A stretch of 64,000 bases of DNA, from NCBI GenBank assembly GCA_028583605.1, contig CM053326.1, forward strand, positions 49,536,159 to 49,600,158, read 5' to 3'. Origin of the DNA: Dastarcus helophoroides (Eukaryota > Arthropoda > Insecta > Coleoptera > Bothrideridae). Below, in pieces: positions 30,741-42,332 of the stretch (position 1 is its first letter; every line of letters begins with the position of its first letter). The translations under genes were made by a program, and so were the position numbers. The notes below the pieces were generated by a model. That model was not told where the DNA came from, searched no databases, and saw only the letters and a list, made by a program, of their open reading frames with translations.

Positions 30741-33700
30741 GCTCACACATCAAATAAATTTTTATTAAGAGACCAGCGCCTACGTCTACGTGAAAGAAGA
30801 GAAAGAATTCTTGGGACACTTTTTAAAAATTCTTTACTTTTTGGAACATTCGACATTTTAAAATATCCACTTTTTTCCACAATATCGATCTTTTCTGGTT
30901 CTACCTCCAAAATTTTAACATTTTCTCGAAATTCTGACTTTTTTTGAAACATTCGGCTTCTTTTCTGGTTCTACCTCCAAAATTTTAACGTTTTCTCGAA
31001 ATTTTGACTTTTTTTGAAACTTTCGGCTTTTTTTGAAATTTTGACTTTTTGAAAATTCCATTTTCTGCGAATTCTTTAAAATTCTGCTTTATTTGCATAT
31101 ATTTTGTTTTTTTTGTTGAATTTTTTACTTCTTTTATAACTTTTGTCCTTGTAAAACATTTTATTTTTTAGAAATTTCAACTTTTTCGAAAATGTCGTTT
31201 CGAATATTCCAAGTTTTAAATTTATCTCGATGTTTTGAAGTTTGTCGAAAACTTCGACTTTTTTCAAATGTTTGAACTTATTTTATATTGTCCTTTTTTG
31301 AAACTTCCACTCGAAATTTCAATTTTTTTCGAAAGTGTGAATTTATTTGAAAGTTTCGAATTTTGAAAACATCGACTCTCTGAATGGTTGATTTTTTTTT
31401 CGGTTCGACTTTTTTCAAATCTTTTAACTTTTAAAAATGTTGACCCTTTTTGACAGTTCCACTCGAAATTTCAATTTTTTCTCAAATCTGTTGTTAAATT
31501 CGATTTTTTCAAAACATTCTTGTTGGAAATTTAAATTTTTTGAAACTTTCTACTTTTGAAAACATCGACTTTCCCCGAGTGGTTGATTTTTTTGAAATTC
31601 GACTTTTTTTCAAGTGTTTGAACTTATTTTCGAAAATGTTGACCTTTTTTGAAGCTTCCAGTAGAAATTTGAATTTTTTTCGCCAACTTAAATTCGATTT
31701 TGTCACCAACTTAAATTCGATTTTTTCAAACCATTTTGATTCTTTTTGAAAATTTGAATTAATTTGAAAATTTCGAATTTTGAAAACATCGACTCTCTCC
31801 GAGTGGTTAATTTTTTTTTCAGTTCGATTTTATCAAATCTTTTAACTGTTGAAAATGTTGACCCTTTTTAAAAGTTCCATTCGAAATTTCAATTTTTTTC
31901 GCAAATCTGTTTTTAAATTTGATTTTTTCAAAACATTTTTTTTGAAAATTTAAATTTTTTGAAAGAGTCTACTTTTGAAAAATATCGACTTTCCCCGAGT
32001 GGTTGATTTTTTTCGAAATTTGACTTTTTTTCAAGTGTTTGAACTTATTTTCGAAATTGATGACCTTTTTTGAAGCTTCCAGTAGAAATTTGAATTTTTT
32101 TCGCCAACTTCAATTCGATTTTTTCACCAACTTAAATTCTATTTTTTCACCAACTTAAATTCGATTTTTTCAAACCATTTTGATTCTTTTTGAAAATTTG
32201 AATTAATTTGAAAATTTCGAATTTTGAAAACATCGACTCTCTCCGAGTGGTTGATTTTTTTTTCAGTTCGACTTTTTTCAAATCTTTTAACTTTTGAAAA
32301 TTTTCACCTTTTTTGAAAGTTCCACTCGAAATTTCAATTCTTTTCGCAAATCTGTTTTTAAATTCGATTTTTTGAAAACATTCTTTTTGAAAATTTAAAT
32401 TTTTTGAAAGTTTCCACTTTTGAAAACATCGACTTTCCCCGAGTGGTTGATTTTTTTTCGAAATTCGCCATTTTTAAAGTGTTTAAACTTATTTTCGAAA
32501 ATGTTGACCTTTTTTGAAGCTTCCAGTAGAAATTTGAATTTTTTTCGCCAACTTAAATTCGATTTTTTCAAACCATTTTGATTCTTTTTGAAAATTTGAA
32601 TTAATTTGAAAATTTCGAATTTTGAATACATCGACTCTTTCCGAGTGGTTGATTTTTTTTTCAGTTCGACTTTTTTCAAATCTTTTAACTTTTGAAAATT
32701 TTCACCTTTTTTGAAAGTTCCACTCGAAATTTCAATTCTTTTCGCAAAACTGTTTTCAAATTCGATTTTTTCAAAACATTCTTTTTGAAAATTTAAATTT
32801 TTTAAAAGTTTCAACTTTTGAAAACATCAACTTCCTCCGAGTGGTTGATTTTTTTTTGAAATTCGACTTTTTTCAAGCGTTTGAACTTATTTTTGAAAAT
32901 GTTGACCTTTTTTGAAACTTCTAATAGAAATTTGAATTATTTTCGCAAACTTGCTCTTAAATTCGATTTTTTCAAACCATTTTAATTCCTTTTGAAAATG
33001 TGAATGTATTTGAAAGTTTCGAATTTCGAAAACATCGATTTTCTCCGAGTATGTTTTTTTCAATTTATTTAACATTTCTTCGGCCCAGTTTGAAAGTATT
33101 TAATTTTTTATGGTTTGTTGACAATTTTCTAAAGAGTTTTTGAAATGCAAAAAAATAAAAAATTTAAATATTTCCAAACTGGGCCGAAGAAATGTTAAAT
33201 AAATTGAAAAAATATAATATTTCCGGTCAATAAGGTTCTATCATGAAGAATTTCTCCGAGTAGTTGATTTTTTTTTCAATTCGACTTTTTTCAAATCTTT
33301 TAACTGTTGAAAATGTTGACCCTTTTTGAAAGTTCCACCGAAAGTTCAATTTTTTTCGCAAATCTGTTTTTAAATTCGATTTTTTCAAAACATTCTTGTT
33401 GGAAATTTAAATTTTTTGAAAGTTTCTACTTTTGAAAACATCGTCTTTCCCCGAGTGATTTATTTTCTTCGAAATTCGACTTTTTTTCAAGCGTTTCAAC
33501 TTATTTTCGAAAATGTTGACCTTTTTTGAAGTTTCCAGTAGAAATTTGAATTTTTTTCGCAAACTTGCTCTTAAATTCGATTTTTTCAAACCATTTTGAT
33601 TCTTTTTGAAAATTTGAATTTATTTGAAAGTTTCGAATTTGGAAACATCGACTCTCTCCGAGTGATTGATTTTTTATAATTCGTCTTTTTTCAAATTTTT

Positions 33701-33870
33701 GAACTTTTTAAAATGTCGACCTTCTTTGAAACTTGCAGTAGAAATTTCAATTTCCGCAAAACTGTTTTTAAATTCGATTTGTTCAAAATATTTAATTCTT
33801 TTTGAAAAACATAATTCATAAAAAAAACGAAATATGCATTGACCTACAATTTGGATAAAGTTGTGTAAAA
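30741..33870 (+). repeat. Satellite of two alternating ~200-bp monomers
   Basis: Monomer A carries CGACTTTCCCCGAGTGGTTG (31565, 31983, 32428, a variant at 32825, 33440); monomer B carries CGACTCTCTCCGAGTGGTT followed by TTTTCAGTTCG (31375 variant, 31788, 32230, 32628, 33647). A and B alternate, giving a higher-order period of about 400-440 bp. An HP6 element interrupts it at 33052. Numerous minus-strand Lys-rich frames are products of the repeat. Confidence 0.78.
33052..33250 (+). mobile_element. HP6 hairpin element, copy B
   Basis: It is flanked by a perfect 12-bp direct repeat TTTCTCCGAGTA (33040-33051, 33251-33262) taken from the satellite. Starts TGTTTTTTTCAATTTATTTA; arms include CTTCGGCCCAGTTTG and its complement. 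The unpaired extension is on the right, about 38 nt (TATAATATTTCCGGTCAATA to CATGAAGAA). This is the best-bounded HP6 copy. Confidence 0.88.
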
Positions 33871-34263
33871 ACATTACTAGTCAACGATGCATATAGGCAA
33901 CTTCAAATACAGTCAGTACAAGTTTTGCATGTATTTAAATAGGAAATTCGCGAGAGTAGAACATCGAGAAAGTGCGCGAAATCTGGCAATGATGAAGCGG
34001 ACAAACAGACAGACAAATACACTTATATTAGTAAGGATTCATTACATAAAAATCGCCTGTCCATTAATGGTTATTTTCACTATCTTAGAGGTTAATTTTT
34101 GAAAAATTCTCTCTTAGTGCTCACCTACGTATTATGGGGAACATCTGTATCAAATTTCATACTTTTAAACCTACTCGTTTAGACTGTGCGTTGTCTGTGG
34201 CCGTTAGTTCTTAGGGATTAATTTAATAGAAATGTTACGGACAAAGTGAGAAATTAGGACAAG
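33871..34263. other. No gene recognised
   Basis: A 71-codon frame at 33887-34102 shows no motif. The sequence is non-repetitive. Confidence 0.45.
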
Positions 34264-34369
34264 AAGCAATGCCCAGGAAATGTAAGCAATGCCCAGGAAA
34301 TGTAAGCAATGCCCAAGAAGTGTAAGCAATGCTCAGGAAGTGTTAGCAATGCTCAGGCAGTATAAGCAA
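34264..34369 (+). repeat. Minisatellite, 20-bp unit, about five copies
   Basis: The unit AGCAATGCCCAGGAAATGTA recurs at 34264, 34284, 34304, 34324 and 34344 with increasing changes to the right. Confidence 0.9.
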
Positions 34370-34676
34370 AGAGCTGTCACATTGGTCAGTATAAGAAGTA
34401 TGAAAGTATTTTACAACATTTCCTGTTTTGTCCGGTCATTGTGAACATTACCCACAATAGATCAGATCTAACCACACCCTAAGTGTAGACTCGCTGTCAG
34501 TTTTTAGAATTTAAACTTCCAGTTTTTATCTATTCGTTTATTTATGTATTTTCCAAAATTGTTACATAAAACTCAAAATTTTGTCTTATTGAAACTTTTA
34601 AACTTAGTTCTAATCATAAGCCTAATGTTTCGAGTGGTTTTCTCAAAATATCGGATTTACCTTAGTCGACTTTTTC
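34370..34676. other. No gene recognised
   Basis: AT-rich spacer. Confidence 0.4.
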
Positions 34677-34688
34677 TCTAAATTTCGT

Positions 34689-34892
34689 AAAAAACTTAAA
34701 TACAAATCTTGTCCCCTGAAACCAAGAAGGATTAAAAAACACAGCAGAGGTCACTCTAACGCGTTTCGATAGCTCTTTAGAGCTCTTCAGATCTTCAGAG
34801 AGATACTCAGTATTTCTATTTATTATATATTATTTTCTATTACAAGATTTGTATTTCAATTTTTGAAGATAATCAAGGACTAGTCCGTTCCA
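34689..34892 (+). mobile_element. HP1 hairpin element, copy C
   Basis: It is flanked by a perfect 12-bp direct repeat TCTAAATTTCGT (34677-34688, 34893-34904). The extension is on the right (GAAGATAATCAAGGACTAGT, CCGTTCCA). The left arm is complete up to the ribozyme region, where CGATAGCTC and GAGCTCTTCAG have diverged; the right arm is mostly lost. Confidence 0.82.
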
Positions 34893-34904
34893 TCTAAATT
34901 TCGT

Positions 34905-35215
34905 GTTAATTTTTTTAAAATCAATTTGGGCATTTTTAGAAAATTTAAACTTCTATTGACAACTAGGTTACTTCTAGCTTGTTTCTAATATTTAATTGCT
35001 TTTTTAGTAACATAGCAAGAAAATAATTACGATGACCCATCCGATACGAAGAAAAATAATCGAAATACAAAGTTTTTATAGCTTTCAAATGGAGGACTCA
35101 GAAAATTGAAGTCATTGAAAAAGACAACTTCAGCCTTCGGATAATTTACTTGTAGGTGATTGAAGCTTATGGAACGATAAGAGAAGAGCTGTCTGTATTA
35201 GAGATCGTTTAGGGG
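34905..35215. other. No gene recognised
   Basis: AT-rich spacer. Confidence 0.4.
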
Positions 35216-35226
35216 CAGATAACGTG

Positions 35227-35578
35227 GAATACAGATGTTGTCCCCTGAGGACTTCTGTTTACGGAGACTCTTTCTTCCATAGAACTTCCAAGTTATGGAA
35301 CTTGTTACCGAAAGGAATTTTCCCCAAAAATTACAACCTGTCCTTGTTTGAGAAGGCGATTCTTCGCCATCTATCTTTGTTTCCTCATCTTACTCTCAGT
35401 GCTTTGAAAGCATACACCCTTTGCGAGTGGATTCAACTTAAAAAAAAAACAAGAAAGATTAATAAACACAACAAAGGTGGCTCTAACGCGCTTCGACAGT
35501 TAAACTGTCATCTTCAGAGAGATACTGTTCTGTATTTCAATTTTTAAAGATAACCAAGGACTAGTCCGCTCCACCAAA
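35227..35578 (+). mobile_element. HP1 hairpin element, copy D, interrupted by a LINE 3' end
   Basis: Flanked by an 11-bp direct repeat with one mismatch (35216-35226 CAGATAACGTG; 35579-35589 CAGATAAAGTG). The left arm stops after TTGTCCCCTG at about 35247 and resumes as CAAGAAAGATTAATAAACAC at 35450; a LINE fragment lies between. The ribozyme region on the minus strand has stem II GACAGU/ACUGUC, a compensated variant. The extension is on the right (CCAAGGACTAGTCCGCTCCA). Confidence 0.8.
35248..35449 (+). pseudogene. 5'-truncated LINE 3' end inside an HP1 copy
   Basis: From GGACTTCTGTTTACGGAGAC, encoding the Arg-Thr-Ser-Lys-Leu-Trp-Asn to Ser-Ala-Leu-Lys-Ala C-terminus, through GCGAGTGGATTCAACTTAAA to an A-rich tail. 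Its 3' tail is intact and its start is deep in the gene, as for abortive target-primed insertion. No clear target duplication is visible, and four bases of HP1 (AAAC) are missing at the site. Confidence 0.75.
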
Positions 35579-35589
35579 CAGATAAAGTG

Positions 35590-37100
35590 AACAAATGAAT
35601 ATAATTTTGCTTCTGGAAAAGATGTTCAGTCAAATTATATATTGATCAGCAGATTTTAATGTCTCTTCTCTTTGATAGGACAAGTGAAAAGACAAATTAA
35701 TCTCTTGTGTCGAAATTTTGTATGCAAGTCGTAATTAGGGCAAATCAAATGGATAGTATTGATGGACGGGGAGATCTGGGTTCCTCTGAGAGATTTTATT
35801 CTGAAGATGTTGATGAAGCGAATGCAGATTCGAGTTATATACGAAAGTTATAGAATTGAATTTTGAATGAATTATTTGGAATTTGGGGCACATTAGAATT
35901 TTGTGGCGTCATTCTGGACTCCTTCGCTCACCTTCCACCCTGATATTTGAACGAGAGTGTAGGTTGGGTGGCTGAATGAATGACCAAGGACACCTCAATC
36001 ACGGGGATAGCACAATAGGCCCGGAAAGGGTGGCCTAAGTGCTGAGCTAAACTTTAGGCAACCCACAACGAATCCAGAATCCAGAGGGTAGTTTATCTCC
36101 AGAATACTTTACATGAAGAGTGCCCATCATATTAATAATCACCCACAAGAAAACAGATGAAATGATGAAGAGAAGAAAAGGAGAAGAATAATAGCAACCG
36201 AATAGTGTTTCAAGAGACGGAAATCGTCATTTCACCATCTCCTAGTGACAACGTGTGGTGGTATTGACTCGGAGGACATATCTGCTGAAACCAGAGATCA
36301 GCTGGAACTAATTTTGAAAAAAACGCACCATACGCAATTTCTTTAAGAAAAAAATCGAAGCCCAACATTTTGTGAAAACCATTTACAACACTATTCACTA
36401 TAATAATGCCAACAGTTACGAATAAATTTCAATAACATTTATCTTTAGACTTAACAGACGGTCACTTTGAATTTTTTCTCTCCGGCATGCCATCAATAAA
36501 CATTTGTTACAGTTTCCTAGAATTTGTAGCAAATTCTCAGAAGCCTGCATTATTTCTTATTATAATTAGGCACATAACTTGTTGTTCATAGTGATTTACT
36601 AAATAGTCTCATTGTAGTAGAGTTAGAATTCCGAGTTAAGATTTTAAATTAGCATGACCTTTAGCGTTCATATTGTTGTAAACATCGCTATGTTATTCAT
36701 CTAGACGAGATGGTATAACTCACATTTTCTTTAAAATGAAATGAATGGAATACATTTATACTTGGCCACTAATTAAAGAGAATGACCAATTCACTACACA
36801 AAACAATAAATCCTTACAGCAGAGGTCAAACGATTTGGAACTTCTAAAAGTTATAAGGATCGTAAAAAGCGTAATTTTAAATTCGTATTAATACTTTCTC
36901 TTGATCCGTTCCTAGTTTCCTTCTTAATTTAATTTTAGATGGATATTTATAGGATTTTCCGAATGTAATTTCTTTGTCTTTTTATATAGAATAACGCTGC
37001 ATCATTAGCTAGACTAGGGCAGGGTAGGGCTCGTTATTTCGATATTTTTCTCAAAATCAGTCTGTTTTCGAAAGTTTGAAATTTATTTTAAAATCAGATC
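35590..37100. other. No gene recognised
   Basis: Mostly non-repetitive. A patch at 35890-36090 (with AATAGGCCCGGAAAGGGTGG) recalls 3' untranslated regions of some R1/I-type LINEs, but only loosely. The 62-codon frame at 36210-36398 has no motif. Confidence 0.4.
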
Positions 37101-38460
37101 ATTTATGTTCCTGGAAATCTTAATATTTTCCTCGAAATTCGTCTTTTTTTTTTGTTTTTTTGTTGTTCAAAGATTCGTTTTTTTCACAAACGACCATTAT
37201 CAAAATTGTATCCCTATTTTAAAGTGTTTGTTCAAAAAAATTCGATATTTTTCTTCCATTTGGTAGTTCCATTCGAAATTTCTACTGTTTCTCTAAGACT
37301 TCGTTTTTTTTTTCGAAATTACATTATTTTTTATTTTTTTTTCAATTTATTTAACATTATTTTTATTAACATCGGTTTTTCTGTCGATTTTGATATTTTT
37401 CAATTTGACTTTTCAGAAACTTTGACTGGTTTTTTAAAATTTGCCTTTTTTTCGATGTTTCTCGATTTTTTCAACTGAAGCTTCCACGTGGCTGCCTGTC
37501 TGTCGGCTGATCTTTTGTCCGGGCTAGATTCGGTTTTTTCTTGACCGAATATTCTCAAAATTGTATTTTTCTCTTGAAGAGTTTCGTCGAAAAATTTAAT
37601 CTTTTTCATTTGGTAGTTCCACTCGAAATTTCGACTGTTTTTCTAAGACTTTGTTTTTTTTTTCCAAATTCTATTATTCTTATTAACATAGGTTTTTCTG
37701 TCGATTTTGATTTTTTTAATTTGACTTTTCAGAAACTTTGATTGGTTTTTTAAAGTTTGCCTTTTTTTCGATGTTTCTCAATTTTTTCAATTGAAGCGTC
37801 CAAGTGGCTGTCTGTTTATCTACTGATCTTTTGTCCGGGCTAGATTCGTTTTTTTCATAAACGAATATTCTCAAAATTGTATCCTTTCTCTTGAAGAGTT
37901 TCGTCGAAAAATTTCAATCTTTTTCTGCATTTGGCAGTTCCACTCGAAATTTCGACTGTTTCTCTAAGATTTCGTTTTTTTTTTCCTGAAATTCTATTAT
38001 TTTTATTAACATCGGTTCTTCTGTTGATTTTGATTTTTTCAATTTGACTTTTCGGAAATTTTGACTGGTTTTTTAAAATTTGCCTTTTTTTCGATGTTTC
38101 TCGATTTTTTCAATTGAAGCGTCCAAATGGCTGCCTCTCTGTCGACTGATCTTTTGTCCGGGCTAGATTCGGTTTTTTCTTAATCGAATATTCTCAAAAT
38201 TGTATCTTTCTCTTGAAGAGTTTCGTCGAAAAATTTCGATCTTTTTCATTTGGTAGTTCCACTCGAAATTTCGACTGTTTCTCTAAGATTTCGTTTTTTT
38301 TTTCGAAATTCCATTATTTTTATTAACAACGGTTTTTCCGAAGATTTTGATTTTTTCAATTCGCCTTTTTTTCGATGTTTCTCGATTTTTTCAATTGAAG
38401 CGTCCAAGAGGCTGCCTCTCTGTCGACTGATCTTTTGTCCGGGCTAATCTCGGAAACTGT
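37101..38460 (+). repeat. Tandem repeat, four units of about 280-326 bp
   Basis: The marker TTTTGTCCGGGCTA recurs with its GGGCTA at 37521, 37847, 38160 and 38441 (spacings 326, 313, 281). Units contain GGTAGTTCCACTCGAAATTTC and GTTTCTCGATTTTTTCAA blocks. The frames 37152-37478, 37541-37741 and 38250-38447 are the same repeat read each time. Confidence 0.82.
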
Positions 38461-38510
38461 TAAATCGACTTTCATGAAACTTTTATTAAAATGTAGAGTA
38501 TTTTTAAGAG

Positions 38511-38600
38511 TACCTTTTAGACTATTTGTATGTACCCTTTTCGACTATTTGTATGTACCTTCTAGACTATTTGTATGTACCTTTTAGACTATTTGTAGAC
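38511..38600 (+). repeat. Minisatellite, 22-23-bp unit, four copies
   Basis: The unit TTTTAGACTATTTGTATGTA with 2-3 further bases repeats four times. Confidence 0.88.
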
Positions 38601-39347
38601 CAGTAAATCTCAAGCTTTTACTTCTAAGAACTCAACTGTTCTAACAATGTTACTGAAGTGTCATTTTCATGGATTTAGGATTAAGCGGGAGTTTTTTTAA
38701 AGGGGACTTTTTCTCGTGAATGCGCAAAAAAATCCTCTCCAGTACTCTCTATCTTGGGATGAAAAATGTGAAAGATTTTATTCGATGCCAATGGAACAAA
38801 TTACACTTTTGGAATTGATTTATTAAACGTTAGTGAATGCTGATATATATATAAATTATAAAAAATCTGAAATGTATAAATACAGCATGCAATGTTTGTA
38901 ATATGCAAATAAGACTACAACTAAATTATTTTGAGTTGGACATTAACGATGCCACAGGAAATATATTGCTGTTGTATGCGCCTAATTTGAGATTGGCGCT
39001 ACTGCAATGTGAGATCATTATTATGTTGACATTCTTTGTAACATTACCATGTTGTATAATTTAAAGCTCCAATTTACATTTTATTCTAATCGATATTCAG
39101 GATGTTTCATCGATCTAATGAGTTAGCTTGCCCCTGAAGCTATTTTGTCTTAATAAAAAGCTACTCTCCGTCCTCAGAGCGATGAAACTCTATGGCATTT
39201 CTGGTTATACATCTTACATTAAAAAAAAATAATAATAATAATATACGGTAGCGGCAACTGAAAATGACATCTTGTACTAATTCTAATTTTAATATTCTAA
39301 ATTATTAAAGTAGTACATTCTATAAATTGTGAACTATTAATAATTGT
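38601..39347. other. No gene; TAA microsatellite at about 39228-39243
   Basis: Non-repetitive except for a short (TAA) run. Confidence 0.5.
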
Positions 39348-39357
39348 AGAGTAGAAA

Positions 39358-39502
39358 CTGAAAAAAAAATCTTGTCTCCTAAAATCAAGAAAAATTAAAA
39401 AATACAACAGAGGTGTTTTTTAATCTTTTTGGTTTTAAGGGGCAAGATTTGTATTTCAATTTTTGAAGTTAACTAAGGACCAGTCCGTTCCACCAAAAAA
39501 AA
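39358..39502 (+). mobile_element. HP1 hairpin element, copy E (ribozyme region deleted)
   Basis: It is flanked by a 10-bp direct repeat with one mismatch (39348-39357 AGAGTAGAAA; 39503-39512 AGAGTGGAAA). The arms reduce to the outer part (AATCAAGAAAAATTAAAAAA against TTTTTTAATCTTTTTGGTTT), and the extension with a poly-A end is on the right. No HHR is left. Confidence 0.75.
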
Positions 39503-39512
39503 AGAGTGGAAA

Positions 39513-39779
39513 TACCAAAGGGGCAAAGTACCAAATAAAGAGTTTGGATTTATAGAGAAAAACCTTCTGTTATGATGTATTACTTATTAACTTCATTAAT
39601 TAATTTAGTTAAACTAGTAGCACAACAAAAAGGATTAGCCCTTGGAGCTTTGGTTGGGATATTGGCGATGACATTTTGTGTCCATTTAAGGTGAAAGCTG
39701 AAAAACGAATATTTTGGCACTTACCCCCTTTGATGTTTCCACTCTACAATTCATGTTTTGGTCATTTTTTTGACCCAAA
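39513..39779. other. No gene recognised
   Basis: AT-rich spacer. Confidence 0.4.
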
Positions 39780-41008
39780 ATTTAATCTATTTTTTAAAAA
39801 CTTTCTCTGACAAATTTCTTCTTTTTGAAAGTACGGTTTTTTCAAAAATTTGGGGTTTTTTTACTAATTTCAACTTTTTTAAATTGGATTTTTATTGAAA
39901 TTGTATTTTACTGTTAAAACTCGTTCTATTTTTCAAAATTCCTAAATTTATTTCCAAAATTTGACTTTTTTTTTTAAAATTGATTTTCTAATGAAAAATA
40001 CTACACATTTTTCAAAATGATTACTAAAAAATTCGATTTGTTTAGAATTTGTCTTTTTTTTATTGAATTTTCCCAAAGTATGGGTTTTTCCTGAAAATGC
40101 TGTTTCTGGAAATTTCAATTTTTTTTCTCGAAATTTCAACTCCTTTTCTCGATATTCCAACTTTTTTCTTTCGATTTTTCTCTCGGAATTTTTCATTCGC
40201 ATTTTTGCAAATTTCGACCTTTCTAGAAATTCGTTTTTCAATGAAATTTCGATTTTTGTTCTCAGTTTTTATCTTTTTTGTAAGTTCGTCATTATTCTTA
40301 AAATTCAACTTATTTCTTTTAATTAGATCCAAAACGAGTAACTAGGAATATTTCGTTTTGTTTCTTAAATTTTGTCATTCTTTCAAAATTATTACTTTTC
40401 TCTCAAGATTGTTCCCTAACCAAATTTATGTTGTTACGAATTTCGCTCTTTTTCTTGAAATTCGTCTTTTTATAGAAAATTCAACTTTTTCTCAATTCAC
40501 TTTTTTTTAATGTAATTTTGAGCCAAAATTGAACCTTTTTTTTAAAAACTTTCTCTGACAAATTTCTTCTTTTTGAAAGTACGGTTTTTTCAGAAATTTG
40601 GGGTTTTTCTACTAATTTCAACTTTTTTTAAATTGGAGTTTTCTTGAAATTGTATTTTACTGTTAAAATTCGTTCTATTTTTCAAAATTCCTAAATTTAT
40701 TTCCAAAATTTTACTTTTTTTTTACAAATTGATTTTCTAATGGAAAATCCTACACATTTTACAAAATGATTACTAAAAAATTCGATTTGTTTAGAATTTG
40801 TCGTTTTTTCTTAAATTTTCCCAAAGTATGTTTTTTCCTGAAAATGCTATTTCTGGAAATTTCGATTTTTGTTCTCAATTTTTATCTTTTTTTGTCAAGT
40901 TCGACATTATTCTTAAACTAAAGCACTGAACTAATAAACACTGTGGCTTGTGATTAAGTCCAAAGAAGGTTTCACCCCTTTACCACGTCGGCAATTAAAT
41001 AAATAATT

Positions 41009-41053
41009 ACGCGATACGTATTTCGCCAGCAGAACTGGCATTTTCAAGCGCAC
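41009..41053 (-). ncRNA. Hammerhead-like motif in HP4, left arm
   Basis: Minus strand: stem I GUGCGC (41048-41053), UUGAAAA in the position of CUGANGA (41041-41047), one extra U, stem II GCCAG...CUGGC, GAAA (41021-41024), then UACGUAU, C, and stem I GCG. The core departs from consensus at C3 and G8, so activity is doubtful; the layout is that of HP1 and HP3. Confidence 0.4.
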
Positions 41054-41090
41054 TAATCTTAAAATCTTTTCCTAATCTTTTAAGATTAGT

Positions 41091-41132
41091 GTGCTTGAAA
41101 ATGCCAGTTCTGCTGGCGAAATACGTATCGCG
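41091..41132 (+). ncRNA. Hammerhead-like motif in HP4, right arm
   Basis: Plus-strand mirror of the motif at 41009-41053, with stem I GUGUGC: one base differs between the arms, turning a C-G pair into U-G. Confidence 0.4.
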
Positions 41133-41504
41133 TAATTATTTATTTAATTGCCGATGTGGTAAAGGGGTGAAACCTTCTTTGGAATTATTCTTAAAATTCA
41201 ACTTTTTTCTTTTAATTAAATCCAAAAAAAAACTTCGAAAATATCAAATTTTTATTAGAATTTTACCTTCTTGTTTCTGCAAATTTTGAATTTTGCCTCG
41301 ACTTTCGTCTTTTTATCGAAATTTGTGTTTTTTTGACCTCTTTTTGGGTGCGATTTTATTCTCAAAATTTGACTTCCTGCGAGATACTACGAACTACGAA
41401 GTTAATTACAAATCTGGCCTTTTGCTGGATATTTAGAATTGATTTTTTTTTAACTTGTGCTTTTCTCGAAAATTTCAATTAATTATTTATCAAATTTCAA
41501 TTTT

Positions 41505-41690
41505 TTTTAAGTTTAATCCACTCGCAAAGGGGAACTCCATTATGCTTTCAAAGCACTGCGAGTAGGATGCGGAAACAAGGGTAGATGACGATGAAGGACC
41601 TTCTTAAACAAGGATAAGTTGTAATTTTTGGGGAAAATTCCTTTCGGTAACAAGTTTCATAATTTGGAAGTTCTAATTACAACTTTATCG
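41505..41690 (-). pseudogene. LINE 3' end, minus strand
   Basis: The reverse complement reads from AACTTCCAAATTATGAAACT through the Asn-Tyr-Asn-Leu-Ser-Leu coding region to CTTTGCGAGTGGATTAAACT and an A-rich tail. It is a 5'-truncated copy of the same LINE as at 24-26 kb. Confidence 0.8.
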
Positions 41691-42320
41691 TACGTATCTC
41701 TCTACATTTTTAAGAAGTAAGAACAAATAAAGATATTATAATACTTTCCTATCTAAGGATTTAGGTGGTTTTTTTGTTTAGTTTACAAGTTGGATCAATT
41801 CATTGAAAAAAAATGATGAAATAATTTTGAAAAAACGTTGCGCATTCAAAACATTTATTGTTGCTATAAATCACATTTATGATTCTGTGTTTTGTACTTT
41901 ATAATTTGATTTAACACTCTTATCAAGAAATTCCTTGGGTCAATAAAGATCACAAATATGGAAGACAAAAAATTATGAATAACATATCTCCTCACAAATG
42001 GTTTAGTTTACAACTTTTTATATTATTTTTATTATAATTTCACATTTTATTTATGTAATATCGTTACAAATTTAATTATGATATATTACTTAGTAATTAA
42101 TGCTTAATTGATTTATTTCATTTCTAACCTTAAAATAATAATTGAGAGCGAGTTGCTGACACTCTATATCATTAAACATGTTTTCTACATCATTTACCTG
42201 AATAACTACTGATCCAAATTTATGTATATTCAGTATTTTCATGCGAAAACTATTCAGCTTTGAACTTCTCTATCTTGGTTATGTTTCATCGTATCAAATA
42301 GTTCAAAAAAATTACTACGA
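41691..42320. other. No gene recognised
   Basis: AT-rich non-repetitive DNA. Confidence 0.45.
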
Positions 42321-42332
42321 TTTGTATATGGT

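Larger units (their letters stand above)
40918..41183 (-). mobile_element. HP4 hairpin element
   Basis: It is flanked by a perfect 12-bp direct repeat ATTATTCTTAAA (40906-40917, 41184-41195). A 41-nt unpaired extension is on the left (40918-40958, CTAAAGCACTGAACTAATAA and beyond). The arms start TCCAAAGAAGGTTTCACC and end with its complement; the turn is at AAAATCTTTTCCTAATCTTTT. Arm-to-arm identity is very high, so the copy is young or gene-converted. Both arms carry an HHR-like motif. Confidence 0.88.
39780..41500 (+). repeat. Tandem repeat of ~748 bp, second unit interrupted by HP4
   Basis: The marker CTTTCTCTGACAAATTTCTT occurs at 39801 and 40549. The second unit has a deletion around 40860 and is split by HP4 at 40918, resuming at 41184. 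The overlapping frames on both strands at 39948-40345 are compositional. Confidence 0.75.

Noticed and set aside
32395..33589. Minus-strand Lys-rich frames that look like related small proteins
   Set aside because: They follow the A/B satellite monomers exactly; the similarity is that of the DNA repeat.
34264..34369. CRISPR-like array
   Set aside because: The 20-bp unit repeats without spacers, so it is a minisatellite in eukaryotic DNA.
36210..36398. 62-codon minus-strand frame
   Set aside because: No motif and chance length for this composition.
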